64,000 nucleotides of DNA, taken from NCBI GenBank assembly GCA_034412795.1, contig DAOUMD010000277.1, positions 11,258-75,257 of the forward strand. The letters are read 5' to 3'. Made by a program: the position numbers and the translations under genes. Origin of the DNA: JAUVPY01 sp034412795. Lineage in GTDB: Bacteria > Chloroflexota > Anaerolineae > 4572-78 > NAK82. Under the pieces are notes generated by a model. It had not been told where the DNA came from. It saw only the letters and a list, made by a program, of their open reading frames with translations, and ran no database searches. Positions 41,934 to 50,728 of this stretch are shown here, one piece after another (within the stretch, counting starts at the first letter, position 1; each line of letters starts with the position of its first letter).

Positions 41934-42296
41934 ACAGTCCTGTACAAAACGGTATCACGACCTACTGAAAAAAGGTTCAACCGGCTATGAGTGGGGCGGT
42001 AGCACCACATTTGAGCGTGGAGCGCCGGAGCCAATGATTGAAATCATAGGCTGATATGAGGAAGTGCGTTCAAAACGCACTAAAGCTTCGCCTCTTAACC
42101 TGTTTTTAACAGGTTTTGCATATAAGCGGGGTGTTTCAATGCCCCGTTTCTTTCTCTATCAATGTACCATCAAATATTGTCTCGAACTTTGTGAGCATGG
42201 TCACCGAGGACTCTTATCCACTTAGCCGAGCCCAAGCAGTACCCATTTTCCCGCAAGACTCCATACAACGCAGGTATATGGGAAGCGCCAGATTCG
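41934..42296. other. 363-bp gap with three consecutive hairpins after the toxin gene
   Basis: No gene seen. Stems: GTGCGTTCAAAACGCAC (42064-42080), AACCTGTTTTTAACAGGTT (42097-42115) followed by TTGC, and GCGGGG...CCCCGT (42126-42147) followed by TTCTTTCTC. Confidence 0.6.
42126..42147 (+). terminator. Probable Rho-independent terminator behind the RHH/PIN pair
   Basis: Stem CGGGG with CCCCG around a nine-base loop, followed on the plus strand by TTTCTTTCTC. Imperfect T-run, so moderately supported. Confidence 0.55.
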
Positions 42297-44123
42297 TTAC
42301 CCAGGGGCCACCTCCCGGAACTGCCGGGCATACAACTCTGCGTAGGCTCCGCCTTGGGCCAACAATTCTTCGTGGCGCCCCTGTTCGACGACGCGACCGT
42401 CCTCCAATACATAAACTCGATCGGCGTCCCGGATCGTGCTCAGCCGGTGAGCGATTACAAGGCTGGTCCGGCCCCGGAGCAATCGATTCAGCGCGTCTTG
42501 GATGACCAACTCGGTGCGTGTGTCCACGTTGGCCGTCGCCTCATCCAGGATGAGGATACGGGGATCGGCCAGCACTGCGCGGGCCAGGCTGATGAGCTGT
42601 CTCTGACCCTGGCTGAGGGTGCCGCCCCTCTCACCTAACTCTGTGTGGTACCCATCAGATAGACTCATTATGAACTCGTGGGCGCCGACAGCTTGGGCTG
42701 CCGCTTCGACCTCGTCATCGCTGGCGTCGAGCCGCCCGTAGCGAATGTTATCGGCCACGGTACCTGCAAAGAGAAAGCTGTCTTGCAGTACCACCCCCAT
42801 TTGGCGGCGCAGGCTGGCACGGGTCACTGTGCGCACATCGGTTCCGTCAATCAGCACCCGCCCCTCAGTCGCGTCATAGAAGCGCCCTACCAAGTTGACG
42901 AGTGTCGTCTTGCCTGCGCCGGTGGGGCCGACAATGGCGATCGTCTGTCCGGACTCAGCGATGAGGTTGACATCTTGCAGCACAAATTCCCCATCACCGG
43001 TACGTCCATTTCCATTGCCCCGGCTGCCGTACGCAAAACTGACGCGGTCGAATACCACCTGTCCTTGAATAAGGGGCATCTCACGCGCGTCAACGCTGTC
43101 CACCAGATCGAGCGGCTCGTCTAATAAATCAAAAATGCGTTCTCCGGCGGCCAGCGCGGCCTGCAAGATGGCGTAGACTTGGCTGATCTGCTGTACCGGG
43201 CGGAAGAACTGCTGTACGTATCGCAGGAAGGATATCACCACGCCCACCGTTATCAGACCGACGATGGCCATGTAGCCGCCGAATCCAACTACGATAGCAG
43301 TGGCGATGGTGCTCAGCACATCCATAGCAGGTGCGAAGGCGGAGGTGATGCCGACGGCGCCCACGTTGGCATCTCGATTGGCGGCGTTGAGTTCGGTGAA
43401 TCGCTGGCGATCTGCCTCTTCCCGACTAAAGGCCTGGGCTACCCTGACCCCGGAGATTTTTTCCTCCAGTTCCACGTTGACGTCTCCGATGGTCTCACGA
43501 GTCTCACGAAAGGCAGTCCTTGCGCGCCGGGCCAACAGATTGATTACCAGCAACATGACCGGGATGACGGAGAAGCTGATCAATGCCAACTGCCAGCTAA
43601 GGGCGACCATAGCCACCACGATGGCAACCATCTGGAAGATGCCGCCCAGCATTTGCACCAAGCCGTTACTCAGCAGTTGGTTGAGCACGTCCACGTCATT
43701 GGTCAGGCGGCTCATCAAGTCGCCCACGTCGTGGCGGTCGAAGTAGCTCAGGGAGAGGGCCTGGATTTTGGCAAAAATCTCGTCGCGTATGTGAGCCAAC
43801 ACATTTTGGCCCACCCAGCCCATCAAGTAAAATTGCCCCCCCATCGTCACCAACCCCAGCAGGTATACGCCCAACAAAAGCAACATAGTACCTGCCAGAC
43901 CGGACCGATCACCAACAGAAATGAATTGGTCAATCGCCTTGCCAATCAGGAAGGGTCCGGCAGCAAACGAGATAGCGTTGATCACTACCAAGATCAGTAT
44001 CAAAGTCAGGTAGGGCCAGAAGGGTTTGAGATAGCCGGTCAGCCGCACGACTACCGCGCCCTTATTGTGGGCATGCCCTTCATCTAATTCAAGCACACGT
44101 CGATACCCGTGCATCATACCCAT
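42297..44123 (-). CDS. ABC exporter (fused membrane and ATPase domain), second subunit
   Basis: 608 residues. N-terminal six-helix membrane domain (YLKPFWPYLTLILILVVINA onward, with SFSVIPVMLLVINLLARR), C-terminal ATPase: Walker A GPTGAGKTT, signature LSQGQRQLISLARA, Walker B ILILDEATANVD, switch VIAHRLST. The start ATG at 44123 follows GGAGGATAACCTAA. The signature LSQGQ instead of LSGGQ is typical for one half of heterodimeric exporters. The partner gene lies directly upstream at 44282-46030. Confidence 0.92.
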   Translation of the reverse strand: MGMMHGYRRVLELDEGHAHNKGAVVVRLTGYLKPFWPYLTLILILVVINAISFAAGPFLIGKAIDQFISVGDRSGLAGTMLLLLGVYLLGLVTMGGQFYLMGWVGQNVLAHIRDEIFAKIQALSLSYFDRHDVGDLMSRLTNDVDVLNQLLSNGLVQMLGGIFQMVAIVVAMVALSWQLALISFSVIPVMLLVINLLARRARTAFRETRETIGDVNVELEEKISGVRVAQAFSREEADRQRFTELNAANRDANVGAVGITSAFAPAMDVLSTIATAIVVGFGGYMAIVGLITVGVVISFLRYVQQFFRPVQQISQVYAILQAALAAGERIFDLLDEPLDLVDSVDAREMPLIQGQVVFDRVSFAYGSRGNGNGRTGDGEFVLQDVNLIAESGQTIAIVGPTGAGKTTLVNLVGRFYDATEGRVLIDGTDVRTVTRASLRRQMGVVLQDSFLFAGTVADNIRYGRLDASDDEVEAAAQAVGAHEFIMSLSDGYHTELGERGGTLSQGQRQLISLARAVLADPRILILDEATANVDTRTELVIQDALNRLLRGRTSLVIAHRLSTIRDADRVYVLEDGRVVEQGRHEELLAQGGAYAELYARQFREVAPG

Positions 44124-44153
44124 TTAGGTTATCCTCCGATGACGAAAGACGAA

Positions 44154-44256
44154 GGCTCATGTTCAGAACAAGTGACAGTATGGTGAGATACGATGAATAG
44201 ACTTTCCCAAATTTGCTTCTGCTTTCGTACGTTCGCACTTGTTCTGAACATGAGCT
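44154..44256. mobile_element. 103-bp MITE with 20-bp perfect inverted repeats and 8-bp target-site duplication
   Basis: GCTCATGTTCAGAACAAGTG (44155-44174) is repeated in inverted form at 44236-44255. AAGACGAA is duplicated at 44146-44153 and 44257-44264. The element is inserted between the two ABC exporter genes. A solo terminus occurs at 30927. Confidence 0.85.
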
Positions 44257-44281
44257 AAGACGAATTATGGTTGACGGACCA

Positions 44282-46030
44282 CTAGGCGGCCACTGCCGCT
44301 GGCGCATCTTCACGCAACTGTGAGTACAGGATCTCGGCGTAGAGCGCGCTCTCAGCTAATAATTGCTGGTGGGTACCCATCGCGGCCAACCTCCCATGAT
44401 CTAGCACCAAGATCAGATCAGCGCCACGGACGGTGCTGATGCGCTGGGCGATGACGAAGCTGGTGCGGCCTACCATCAGCCGTTCGAGAGCCTGTTGGAT
44501 TTGATATTCCGTCTCGGCATCTACGCTTGAAGTGCTGTCGTCAAGAATAAGGACCTGTGGGTCAACCAGCAAGGCACGGGCGATGGCAATACGTTGACGT
44601 TGACCGCCGCTCAGCCCTACACCACGTTCCCCGACCCGCGTCTGATAGCCATCGGGCATTTCCATAATAAAGTCGTGGGCCTGGGCTGCCTGGGCTGCCT
44701 CCATCACCTCCTCATCCCTGGCCTCGGGGCGGCCGTACGCGATGTTGTCGCGGATTGTGCCGGAGAAGAGTGTCGTCTCTTGCAGCACGATGCCAATCTG
44801 TGATCGCAAACTGTCAAGAGTTACCTGGCGCACGTCGTGGCCATCCACCGTCACCCGACCGTCGGTCACGTCGTAGAAGCGGGGAATGAGGTTGATGATT
44901 GTGCTCTTACCCGACCCGGTCGCACCCAGGATAGCCACCGTCTGTCCGGCATCGACTACGAAACTGACATCGCTGAGAATATCGCGCTCGCCACCCAGGT
45001 AGCGGAAACCCACTTTTTCAAAGGCCACACGTCCCTGGATGGGCGGCAGCGGAACCGCATCAGGCCGGTCCGTGACTTCCGACTCGGCGTCGAGAATATC
45101 GAAGATGCGGCGTGCGCTGGCCGTAGACCGGGCGATCATGGCGCTCAGCATACCGATCATCATGATAGGGAAAATCATAAAGTTCAGGTAGGTGATGAAT
45201 GCCGCCAGTTCACCTACGCTCAATCCTTCTGAGATGGCCATGTTGCCGCCAACCCATACAATAGCCAGAGTGCCAAGATTAAAGATAAAGAAGACAAGGG
45301 GGAAGTTGCTGGCAAAGGCGCGCACCGTCTGTAGGTTGATCTTCAAATAGGCCTGGTTGGCAGCCTGGAATCGATCGGCCTCGAACGGCTCACGCGCGAA
45401 GGCTTTTATCACCCGCACCCCGGCCAGGTTCTCTTGCAGCACGGTATTGAGCGCCCCCAGCCTGGCCTGGACTTGCTCGAACAGGGGGCGAACGGTCACC
45501 AGAAAGCGGCCGATGAGCACAAACATCAACGGGATGGTCGCAAGGACAATCAGGGCCAATCGCCGATTCAGGAGGAACATCAGCGTTGCGCTGCCAAGCA
45601 TCATGATGATGGCATTGATAAATTGGAAGAGCCCCATCCCGGTGAATTGGCGTACCATTTCCACATCGCTGGTGAGACGTGTCATCAGTTGGCCGGTTTG
45701 GGCACGGTCGTGGTAGCTGAAGCTGAGGCTCTGGATTTTGTCGAACAGATCGTTACGCACATCGAAGGCCACATTTTGTGAGGCTTTCTCGGACCAGTAG
45801 CTTTGGGTGAAGTTAAAGACACCGCGTATCAGCGCCAAACCGACCAGGCCCAGCCCGCTCAAGATGATGACCTGCATGTTGCCTGGCGTAATGCCGTAGT
45901 CTATCACCCAGCGGATAATCTGGGGGATAGCAAGATTAGCCGCCGTTACCAGCAGCAAGCTGGCGATGGCGCCCACGGCTATTAACCAATAAGGTCTCAG
46001 ATAACTAATCGAACGACGCAATGAAGGCAT
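44282..46030 (-). CDS. ABC exporter (fused membrane and ATPase domain), first subunit
   Basis: 582 residues from the ATG at 46030, preceded by GGAGAAGCGT. Membrane domain with YLRPYWLIAVGAIASLLLV and the intracellular loop motif DIFDKIQSLSFSYHDRAQTG-like sequence; ATPase with Walker A GATGSGKST, signature LSGGQRQRIAIARA, Walker B VLILDDSTSSVD and switch VIAQRIST. The DDSTSSVD Walker B (aspartate instead of the catalytic glutamate) marks the degenerate site of a heterodimeric exporter, with the partner gene at 42297 providing the other half. Substrate unknown; drug or lipid export is typical. Confidence 0.92.
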   Translation of the reverse strand: MPSLRRSISYLRPYWLIAVGAIASLLLVTAANLAIPQIIRWVIDYGITPGNMQVIILSGLGLVGLALIRGVFNFTQSYWSEKASQNVAFDVRNDLFDKIQSLSFSYHDRAQTGQLMTRLTSDVEMVRQFTGMGLFQFINAIIMMLGSATLMFLLNRRLALIVLATIPLMFVLIGRFLVTVRPLFEQVQARLGALNTVLQENLAGVRVIKAFAREPFEADRFQAANQAYLKINLQTVRAFASNFPLVFFIFNLGTLAIVWVGGNMAISEGLSVGELAAFITYLNFMIFPIMMIGMLSAMIARSTASARRIFDILDAESEVTDRPDAVPLPPIQGRVAFEKVGFRYLGGERDILSDVSFVVDAGQTVAILGATGSGKSTIINLIPRFYDVTDGRVTVDGHDVRQVTLDSLRSQIGIVLQETTLFSGTIRDNIAYGRPEARDEEVMEAAQAAQAHDFIMEMPDGYQTRVGERGVGLSGGQRQRIAIARALLVDPQVLILDDSTSSVDAETEYQIQQALERLMVGRTSFVIAQRISTVRGADLILVLDHGRLAAMGTHQQLLAESALYAEILYSQLREDAPAAVAA

Positions 46031-46250
46031 ACGCTTCTCCGTATTTGCTGGTCCGAACATATGAAACTAAGGATTTAAGGGATGGTTTACCATTATGTGC
46101 GGATCAGTCATCATAGACTTTTCGGATTATACCAGTCTACTATCTTGCCGTCAATGAACGGTGGAGGCAAGATTTATGATAACCAGAACCTGTGAAGAAA
46201 TTATGAACACCTTGGGGAGATGTGATGGAAGATACGGTGCCCGCGTCGTC

Positions 46251-47306
46251 TTAAAAATCTACGAAGAAAGCGTCCCATGGGATCTTTGGCGGCGCCTCGT
46301 GACACACAATGTCAATCACGGTCCGTAACAAGGGCACAACAGCGCCGTCTAATTCTGCCTGATCTATCAAGGTTTCGATCGTCGGACCGATGGCGAGGGC
46401 CAGTTCCGCCCCTTCGATCGTGTCCTCGGGCATGTACTTGGCCTTGGCCTCACGATAACTCATGCCCAGCCCGACCAGACGTCCCATGTGGCTATTGCGC
46501 CCGCTCTGACACGTAGCATACAGGTCGCCAGCCCCCGGCAGGGTGTATACGCTACTCCGCTGACCACCCAGATACTCGACCAGGTAGCCAATCTCCCACA
46601 GGGTCTGGGCGAAGATGGCTGAGGCTGCATTGTGCATCGCAGCCCCGTCAGCGGTCTCACCTTCTTTTTCCAACCAGCCCTGCACCAACCCCACCGCCAA
46701 AGCGTAAAGGTTCTTGAGAGCGACACACACTTCCACGCCGATCACATCGGTGCTGGTCCAGATGTGATAGTAGGGGGTGCGCAACAAAGCGGCGATCTCT
46801 TCCAGCATGTCCTGGTCAGAGCCAGCTAGAACAACGCACGTATGCCGCAGGGCGGCCAACTCGCCGGCGATGGAAGGGCCACCAATGGCCGCCAGTTGAA
46901 CCTCGTTTCGACAATGGGAAGGCAAACCCTTACGCAGCACGTCGGGCAGAATGTACAGGTTCTGGCCGTCTCCGGCCAGGCCCTTGGTCAGCAGCACGAC
47001 CGGAGTTTTTGGGGGGAGGCATGCTCCCAGCATCTCGGCCGCCCAGTCGATGCCCAGGGAGTTGACACCTAGAATCACCAGGTCAACGCCTTCCATGGCC
47101 TCGTTCAGCCGATCGAAGGTGTAAGGTATTACCGTTTCGGCTAGCCGGCTGCGCAGCCTGGGATGGCGGCGACTCTGGTGGACCTCCTCGATAATGTCGC
47201 CATCCAGATGAGTACCGACAAGGTGGACCCTGTGACCGTTATCCGTTATGGGCATAGTGATCGCCGTGCCCATAACCCCGGCACCTAAAACCAGGATCTT
47301 GGCCAT
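46251..47306 (-). CDS. gpsA: NAD(P)-dependent glycerol-3-phosphate dehydrogenase
   Basis: 351 residues. N-terminal Rossmann motif ILVLGAGVMGTAITMPI, then LTKGLAGDG, IGGPSIAGELAALRHTCVV, and the C-terminal catalytic lysine region EVCVALKNLYALAVG with ALPGAGDLYATCQSGRNSHMG-type sequence. GpsA makes sn-glycerol 3-phosphate from dihydroxyacetone phosphate for phospholipids. It lies next to two aldolases that supply triose phosphate. About 220 bp upstream of it on the genome map (46031-46250) there is no gene; a short hairpin at 46143-46174 is the only feature noticed. Confidence 0.93.
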   Translation of the reverse strand: MAKILVLGAGVMGTAITMPITDNGHRVHLVGTHLDGDIIEEVHQSRRHPRLRSRLAETVIPYTFDRLNEAMEGVDLVILGVNSLGIDWAAEMLGACLPPKTPVVLLTKGLAGDGQNLYILPDVLRKGLPSHCRNEVQLAAIGGPSIAGELAALRHTCVVLAGSDQDMLEEIAALLRTPYYHIWTSTDVIGVEVCVALKNLYALAVGLVQGWLEKEGETADGAAMHNAASAIFAQTLWEIGYLVEYLGGQRSSVYTLPGAGDLYATCQSGRNSHMGRLVGLGMSYREAKAKYMPEDTIEGAELALAIGPTIETLIDQAELDGAVVPLLRTVIDIVCHEAPPKIPWDAFFVDF

Positions 47307-47327
47307 GTTAGCTTCCTTTACCCTACG

Positions 47328-48125
47328 CTAAGCGTCCACAACTACCTTCCGCAGCTTATCCGCGTTTTCCTTCCACCAATTGAATAGTATCGTAATATCC
47401 GTCGAAAGGGAAAAATGACGTACACCCAGGTCGAGGTAGTATTGGGCCTGATCCACGCTGTTTATCTCGGCGCGCGGCGACACGCCCATCTTCAACGCGG
47501 TTTCGATCACCCTTCGCTCCACAGCTTTGATTTGCGGGTCGTTACGCTGCCGATAGGCGCCGGGGCGCCCGATGCTCATTGAGTAGTCGGCCGGCCCCCA
47601 CTGGATCATATCTATGCCGTCTACCGCCAGTATCTCTTCCAGTCGATCTACGGCGTCCTTCTTCTCGATCATGATGGCTATTATCACGTCATTCAAGGCC
47701 TTGACGTACTCGGCCGTACCCGCCGCCGACATATAAGCAAAGCGTCGTACACCAACGCCGTGCAGGCCATCATCTTCAGGCGTCTCAGGGCGCACGGTCC
47801 GCACACAGGCGCGAACATCCTCGGCCGAGCGGCAGTCAACGAACAGAACGCTCTGGAATCCAGCGCCGATCGCCCGTTGGGCGTAAAACTGTTGGGGGGA
47901 TTGATCGATCTTGATCATGGCTGTCATGTCGAACAATTCGACGGCCCGGCAGAAGTCGTCCAGGGCATACAGGTCAAAGGGCGCGTATTCGGCCACAAAT
48001 TCAACGTAGTCAAACATGCCGGTATGTCCGATTATCTCGGCGATGGACGGCCAGGTGCTGTGCACCCGGGTACCAATCGTCGGGCGGCCAGCGTTCAGGG
48101 TTTCGCGAAGTTTGTTTGGTCTCAT
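47328..48125 (-). CDS. HpcH/HpaI aldolase/citrate lyase family protein
   Basis: 265 residues from the ATG at 48125 (MRPNKLRETLNAGRPTIG), which follows AAGGACT; the 48149 start is less likely. The family fold is a class II metal-dependent pyruvate aldolase: GTRVHSTWPSIAEIIGHTG, EFVAEYAPFD, metal-binding positions in IDMIQWGPADYSMSIG. Physiological substrate (hydroxy-oxo acids) is not known. It is between gpsA and the fructose-bisphosphate aldolase in one orientation. Confidence 0.82.
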   Translation of the reverse strand: MRPNKLRETLNAGRPTIGTRVHSTWPSIAEIIGHTGMFDYVEFVAEYAPFDLYALDDFCRAVELFDMTAMIKIDQSPQQFYAQRAIGAGFQSVLFVDCRSAEDVRACVRTVRPETPEDDGLHGVGVRRFAYMSAAGTAEYVKALNDVIIAIMIEKKDAVDRLEEILAVDGIDMIQWGPADYSMSIGRPGAYRQRNDPQIKAVERRVIETALKMGVSPRAEINSVDQAQYYLDLGVRHFSLSTDITILFNWWKENADKLRKVVVDA

Positions 48126-48193
48126 AGTCCTTATTCCCTCTGATGTCAAACAAAGGCGCAGCGGAAGGTCAACCCCCCGCTGCGTCTCGTGTT

Positions 48194-48284
48194 CAATTTA
48201 CCAATCTACCAATCTGCCAATCTACCAAACCACCAATCTGCCAATCTACCAAACCACCAATCCACCAACCTTCCAGTCTTCCAG
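48194..48284. repeat. Octamer array between the aldolase genes
   Basis: Run of 8-bp units ACCAATCT, GCCAATCT, ACCAAACC, ACCAATCT with little variation, ending in CAACCTTCCAGTCTTCCAGG. No clear complementary arm. Confidence 0.8.
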
Positions 48285-48286
48285 GA

Positions 48287-49339
48287 TTAAGCGACGGTCA
48301 CCTCGTCTGACCGGTATACGTCCTGGATGGCGTTGAGCAGATTGACGCCCTCGTCCATCGGCCGCTGGAAAGCCTTGCGCCCCGAGATGAGGCCCATGCC
48401 ACCCGCACGCTTGTTGATGACTGACGTGCGTACCGCCTGGGCCAGATCGTTTTCGCCCGATGCGCCGCCCGAGTTGATCATGCCGATCCGTCCCATGTAG
48501 CAGTTGGCCACCTGGTAGCGCACCCAGTCGATGGGATGGTCGCTGGTCAGTTCGTCGTATACCTTGGGGTGCGTCCGGCCGAACTTGATGGCGGTGTACC
48601 CGCCGTTGTTCTCCGCCTGCTTCTGCTTAATGATGTCGGCCTCAATGGTGACGCCCAGGTGGTTGGCCTGCCCGCTCAGGTCGGCCGAGAGGTGGTAGTC
48701 CACCCCTTCGTGTTTGAAGGCCGGGTTGCGCAGGTAGGCCCACAGCACAGTGACCATACCCAGTTCGTGGGCGTAGGCAAAGGCCTCGCTGACTTCTTGA
48801 ATTTGGCGACGTGATTCGGGCGCTCCGTAATAAACGGTTGCCCCGACCGCCATAGCGCCCAGGTCGAAGGCCTGCTGCACGCCGGCAAAGAGCGTCTGGT
48901 CGTAGATGGCCGGGTAAGTCAGTAGTTCGTTGTGATTGATTTTCATGATAAAGGGGATTTTGTGCGCGTACTTGCGCGAGATTGCACCTAGCACACCCAA
49001 CGTCGAGGCCACAGCATTGCAGCCGCCTTCGATGGCCAGCCTGACGATGTTTTCGGGGTCGAAATAGATGGGATTGGGTGCAAAGGAGGCCCCAGCCGAG
49101 TGCTCAATACCCTGATCCACAGGCAGGATGGACAGATAGCCGGTGCCACCCAGTCGCCCGGTGTTAAAGATAGTTTGCATATTGCGCAGCACAGCGGCAG
49201 GGCGGTCGGTGTGCACCATTACCCGGTCCACAAAATCGGGGCCGGGGAGATGGAGCACGTCCTTGGGAATCCCCGTGCAGGTGTGATTTAATAGGCTTTC
49301 GGCTTCCTCACCTAACAGATCCAAGATTTGTGAAGTCAT
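48287..49339 (-). CDS. Class I fructose-bisphosphate aldolase (FbaB/DhnA type)
   Basis: 350 residues. GYLSILPVDQGIEHSAGASF at the N-terminal part, IPFIMKINHNELLT, GAMAVGATVYYG, KRAGGMGLISGRKAFQRPM near the C-terminus and a Schiff-base lysine in this beta/alpha barrel are typical of the archaeal-type class I aldolase found in many bacteria. It cleaves fructose 1,6-bisphosphate to triose phosphates, and with gpsA downstream fits a triose-phosphate node. A 179-bp MITE sits just upstream. Confidence 0.9.
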   Translation of the reverse strand: MTSQILDLLGEEAESLLNHTCTGIPKDVLHLPGPDFVDRVMVHTDRPAAVLRNMQTIFNTGRLGGTGYLSILPVDQGIEHSAGASFAPNPIYFDPENIVRLAIEGGCNAVASTLGVLGAISRKYAHKIPFIMKINHNELLTYPAIYDQTLFAGVQQAFDLGAMAVGATVYYGAPESRRQIQEVSEAFAYAHELGMVTVLWAYLRNPAFKHEGVDYHLSADLSGQANHLGVTIEADIIKQKQAENNGGYTAIKFGRTHPKVYDELTSDHPIDWVRYQVANCYMGRIGMINSGGASGENDLAQAVRTSVINKRAGGMGLISGRKAFQRPMDEGVNLLNAIQDVYRSDEVTVA

Positions 49340-49370
49340 CTAAATATCTCCTCTGATCGACTTTTTTTCC

Positions 49371-49549
49371 GGATCTACGCCAAATAGTGGGATGTAACGC
49401 CATTTGTGGAGCATGTCATCCTGAGTGACGTCAGGAGCGAAGGATCTCATTTTCCCTTGTGAGACGAGATTCTTTGCCTATGGCTCAGAATGACATGCCC
49501 TCTTTTGGCAGTCTGAATTGCTCATCTACCCCACTAATCTGCGTAGAGT
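49371..49549. mobile_element. 179-bp MITE, copy 2
   Basis: Same length as copy 1 (22490-22668) and differing at nine positions by eye. Flanked by CTTTTTTTCC (49361-49370) and CTTTTTTCC (49550-49558), a target-site duplication with one base of T-run change. Ends are GGATCTACGCCAAATAGTGG and CCACTAATCTGCGTAGAGT. Confidence 0.85.
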
Positions 49550-49618
49550 CTTTTTTCCTTGGGTTGATGCGAACCGTTCAAGTATATCATTGATGGTGGA
49601 ATAAGGCAACGAAATATG

Positions 49619-50728
49619 TCAGCTCACAATGGCCTGACGTGCGACCTGGCGACCACGATCAGTTAACGATAAGTATTCACCCTGACTGAGGATGATGCCT
49701 CGTCGTTCCGCCTGTTTTACGACCCGGTCTGCGAAATCGGGTCCCCAACGCATGTGTTCCTGTAGGTGGGCGAGATGATATTCTTCGTCTGCTTCGGGAA
49801 GGCCTTCGTGATTCAAGAGGTGGATGGCCAACATGGTCTGGGCGAACTCCCAGCGCTGGCGGGCGCGGCGGCGAGCGATTGCGACCAGACCCCGATCGGG
49901 GGCCAGCAGAAAGACCAGCGCGAACAAAACCCCGGCCATGGTCGCCATTGATCCGGCAATGGACACATCGAGTGCGCGTGCCAGCCAATAGCCGCTGATT
50001 GCACTGGCGATGCCGATCAGTGCGCTAAGCCCGATCATACGCGGCAGGCGGTCGGTCAGCAGATACGCAGCGGCGGGCGGCGCGATCATCAGCGCCACAA
50101 CCAAGATAGAGCCGACAGCGTCGAAGGCGCCGACTGCCGTCACCGAGACGAGCGTCATCAGTGCGTAGTGGATGAGCGCCGGGGAAAAGCCCAGCGCTGC
50201 CGCCAGCCCGGCGTCGAAGGTCGCCAGCTTCAACTCTTTATTGAAGAGTAGAATGAACAAGATGTTGAGCAGCAAGATGCCGCCCATCACGTACAGCGCC
50301 CGTGGCCCCAGGTCGTGGCCCCAGACGACAAAACGGGTGAATGGTGCAAAAGCCAGTTCACCCAATAGCACGGCGTCGGTGTCCAGGTGGACGTTGCCAG
50401 CGAAGCGCGAGATGAGGATGACGCCGATGCTGAACAACACTGGAAACACCAGCCCGATGGCTGCGTCTTCTCGCACCAACCGGGTGCGGTTGAGCAGCTC
50501 TACCAGACTGACTGTGACCACGCCAGTTAGCGTGGCTGCGATCACCAGCAAGGGAGAGGAGATATCCTTAGTCACGAAGAAGGCCAGCACAATTCCCAAC
50601 AGGATGGCATGGCTGATGGCATCGCTCATCAACGCTATGCGACGCAATACCAGGAATACGCCTGGCAGAGCACAGGCTACGGCTACCACCGCAGCGATCA
50701 GTTGAATCTCAACTTGTGGCTGGCTCAT
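49619..50728 (-). CDS. Zn/Mn ABC transporter permease with C-terminal winged-helix domain (second permease)
   Basis: 369 residues. The first 270 form a ZnuB/MntB-type permease (ALPGVFLVLRRIALMSDAISHAI, GILLGIVLAF, VGSILVVALMIAPPAAAYLL). The last about 90 residues are cytosolic and end in LSQGEYLSLTDRGRQVARQ, a winged-helix/DtxR-like form. Fusion of a regulator-like domain to the metal permease is seen in both permease genes here. The gene start overlaps the stop of the first permease by four bases. Confidence 0.88.
   Translation of the reverse strand: MSQPQVEIQLIAAVVAVACALPGVFLVLRRIALMSDAISHAILLGIVLAFFVTKDISSPLLVIAATLTGVVTVSLVELLNRTRLVREDAAIGLVFPVLFSIGVILISRFAGNVHLDTDAVLLGELAFAPFTRFVVWGHDLGPRALYVMGGILLLNILFILLFNKELKLATFDAGLAAALGFSPALIHYALMTLVSVTAVGAFDAVGSILVVALMIAPPAAAYLLTDRLPRMIGLSALIGIASAISGYWLARALDVSIAGSMATMAGVLFALVFLLAPDRGLVAIARRRARQRWEFAQTMLAIHLLNHEGLPEADEEYHLAHLQEHMRWGPDFADRVVKQAERRGIILSQGEYLSLTDRGRQVARQAIVS

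Noticed and set aside
42116..42505. 129-codon plus-strand frame near the exporter gene end
   Set aside because: Mostly antisense to the ABC exporter C-terminus and running through hairpin DNA; no domain signal.
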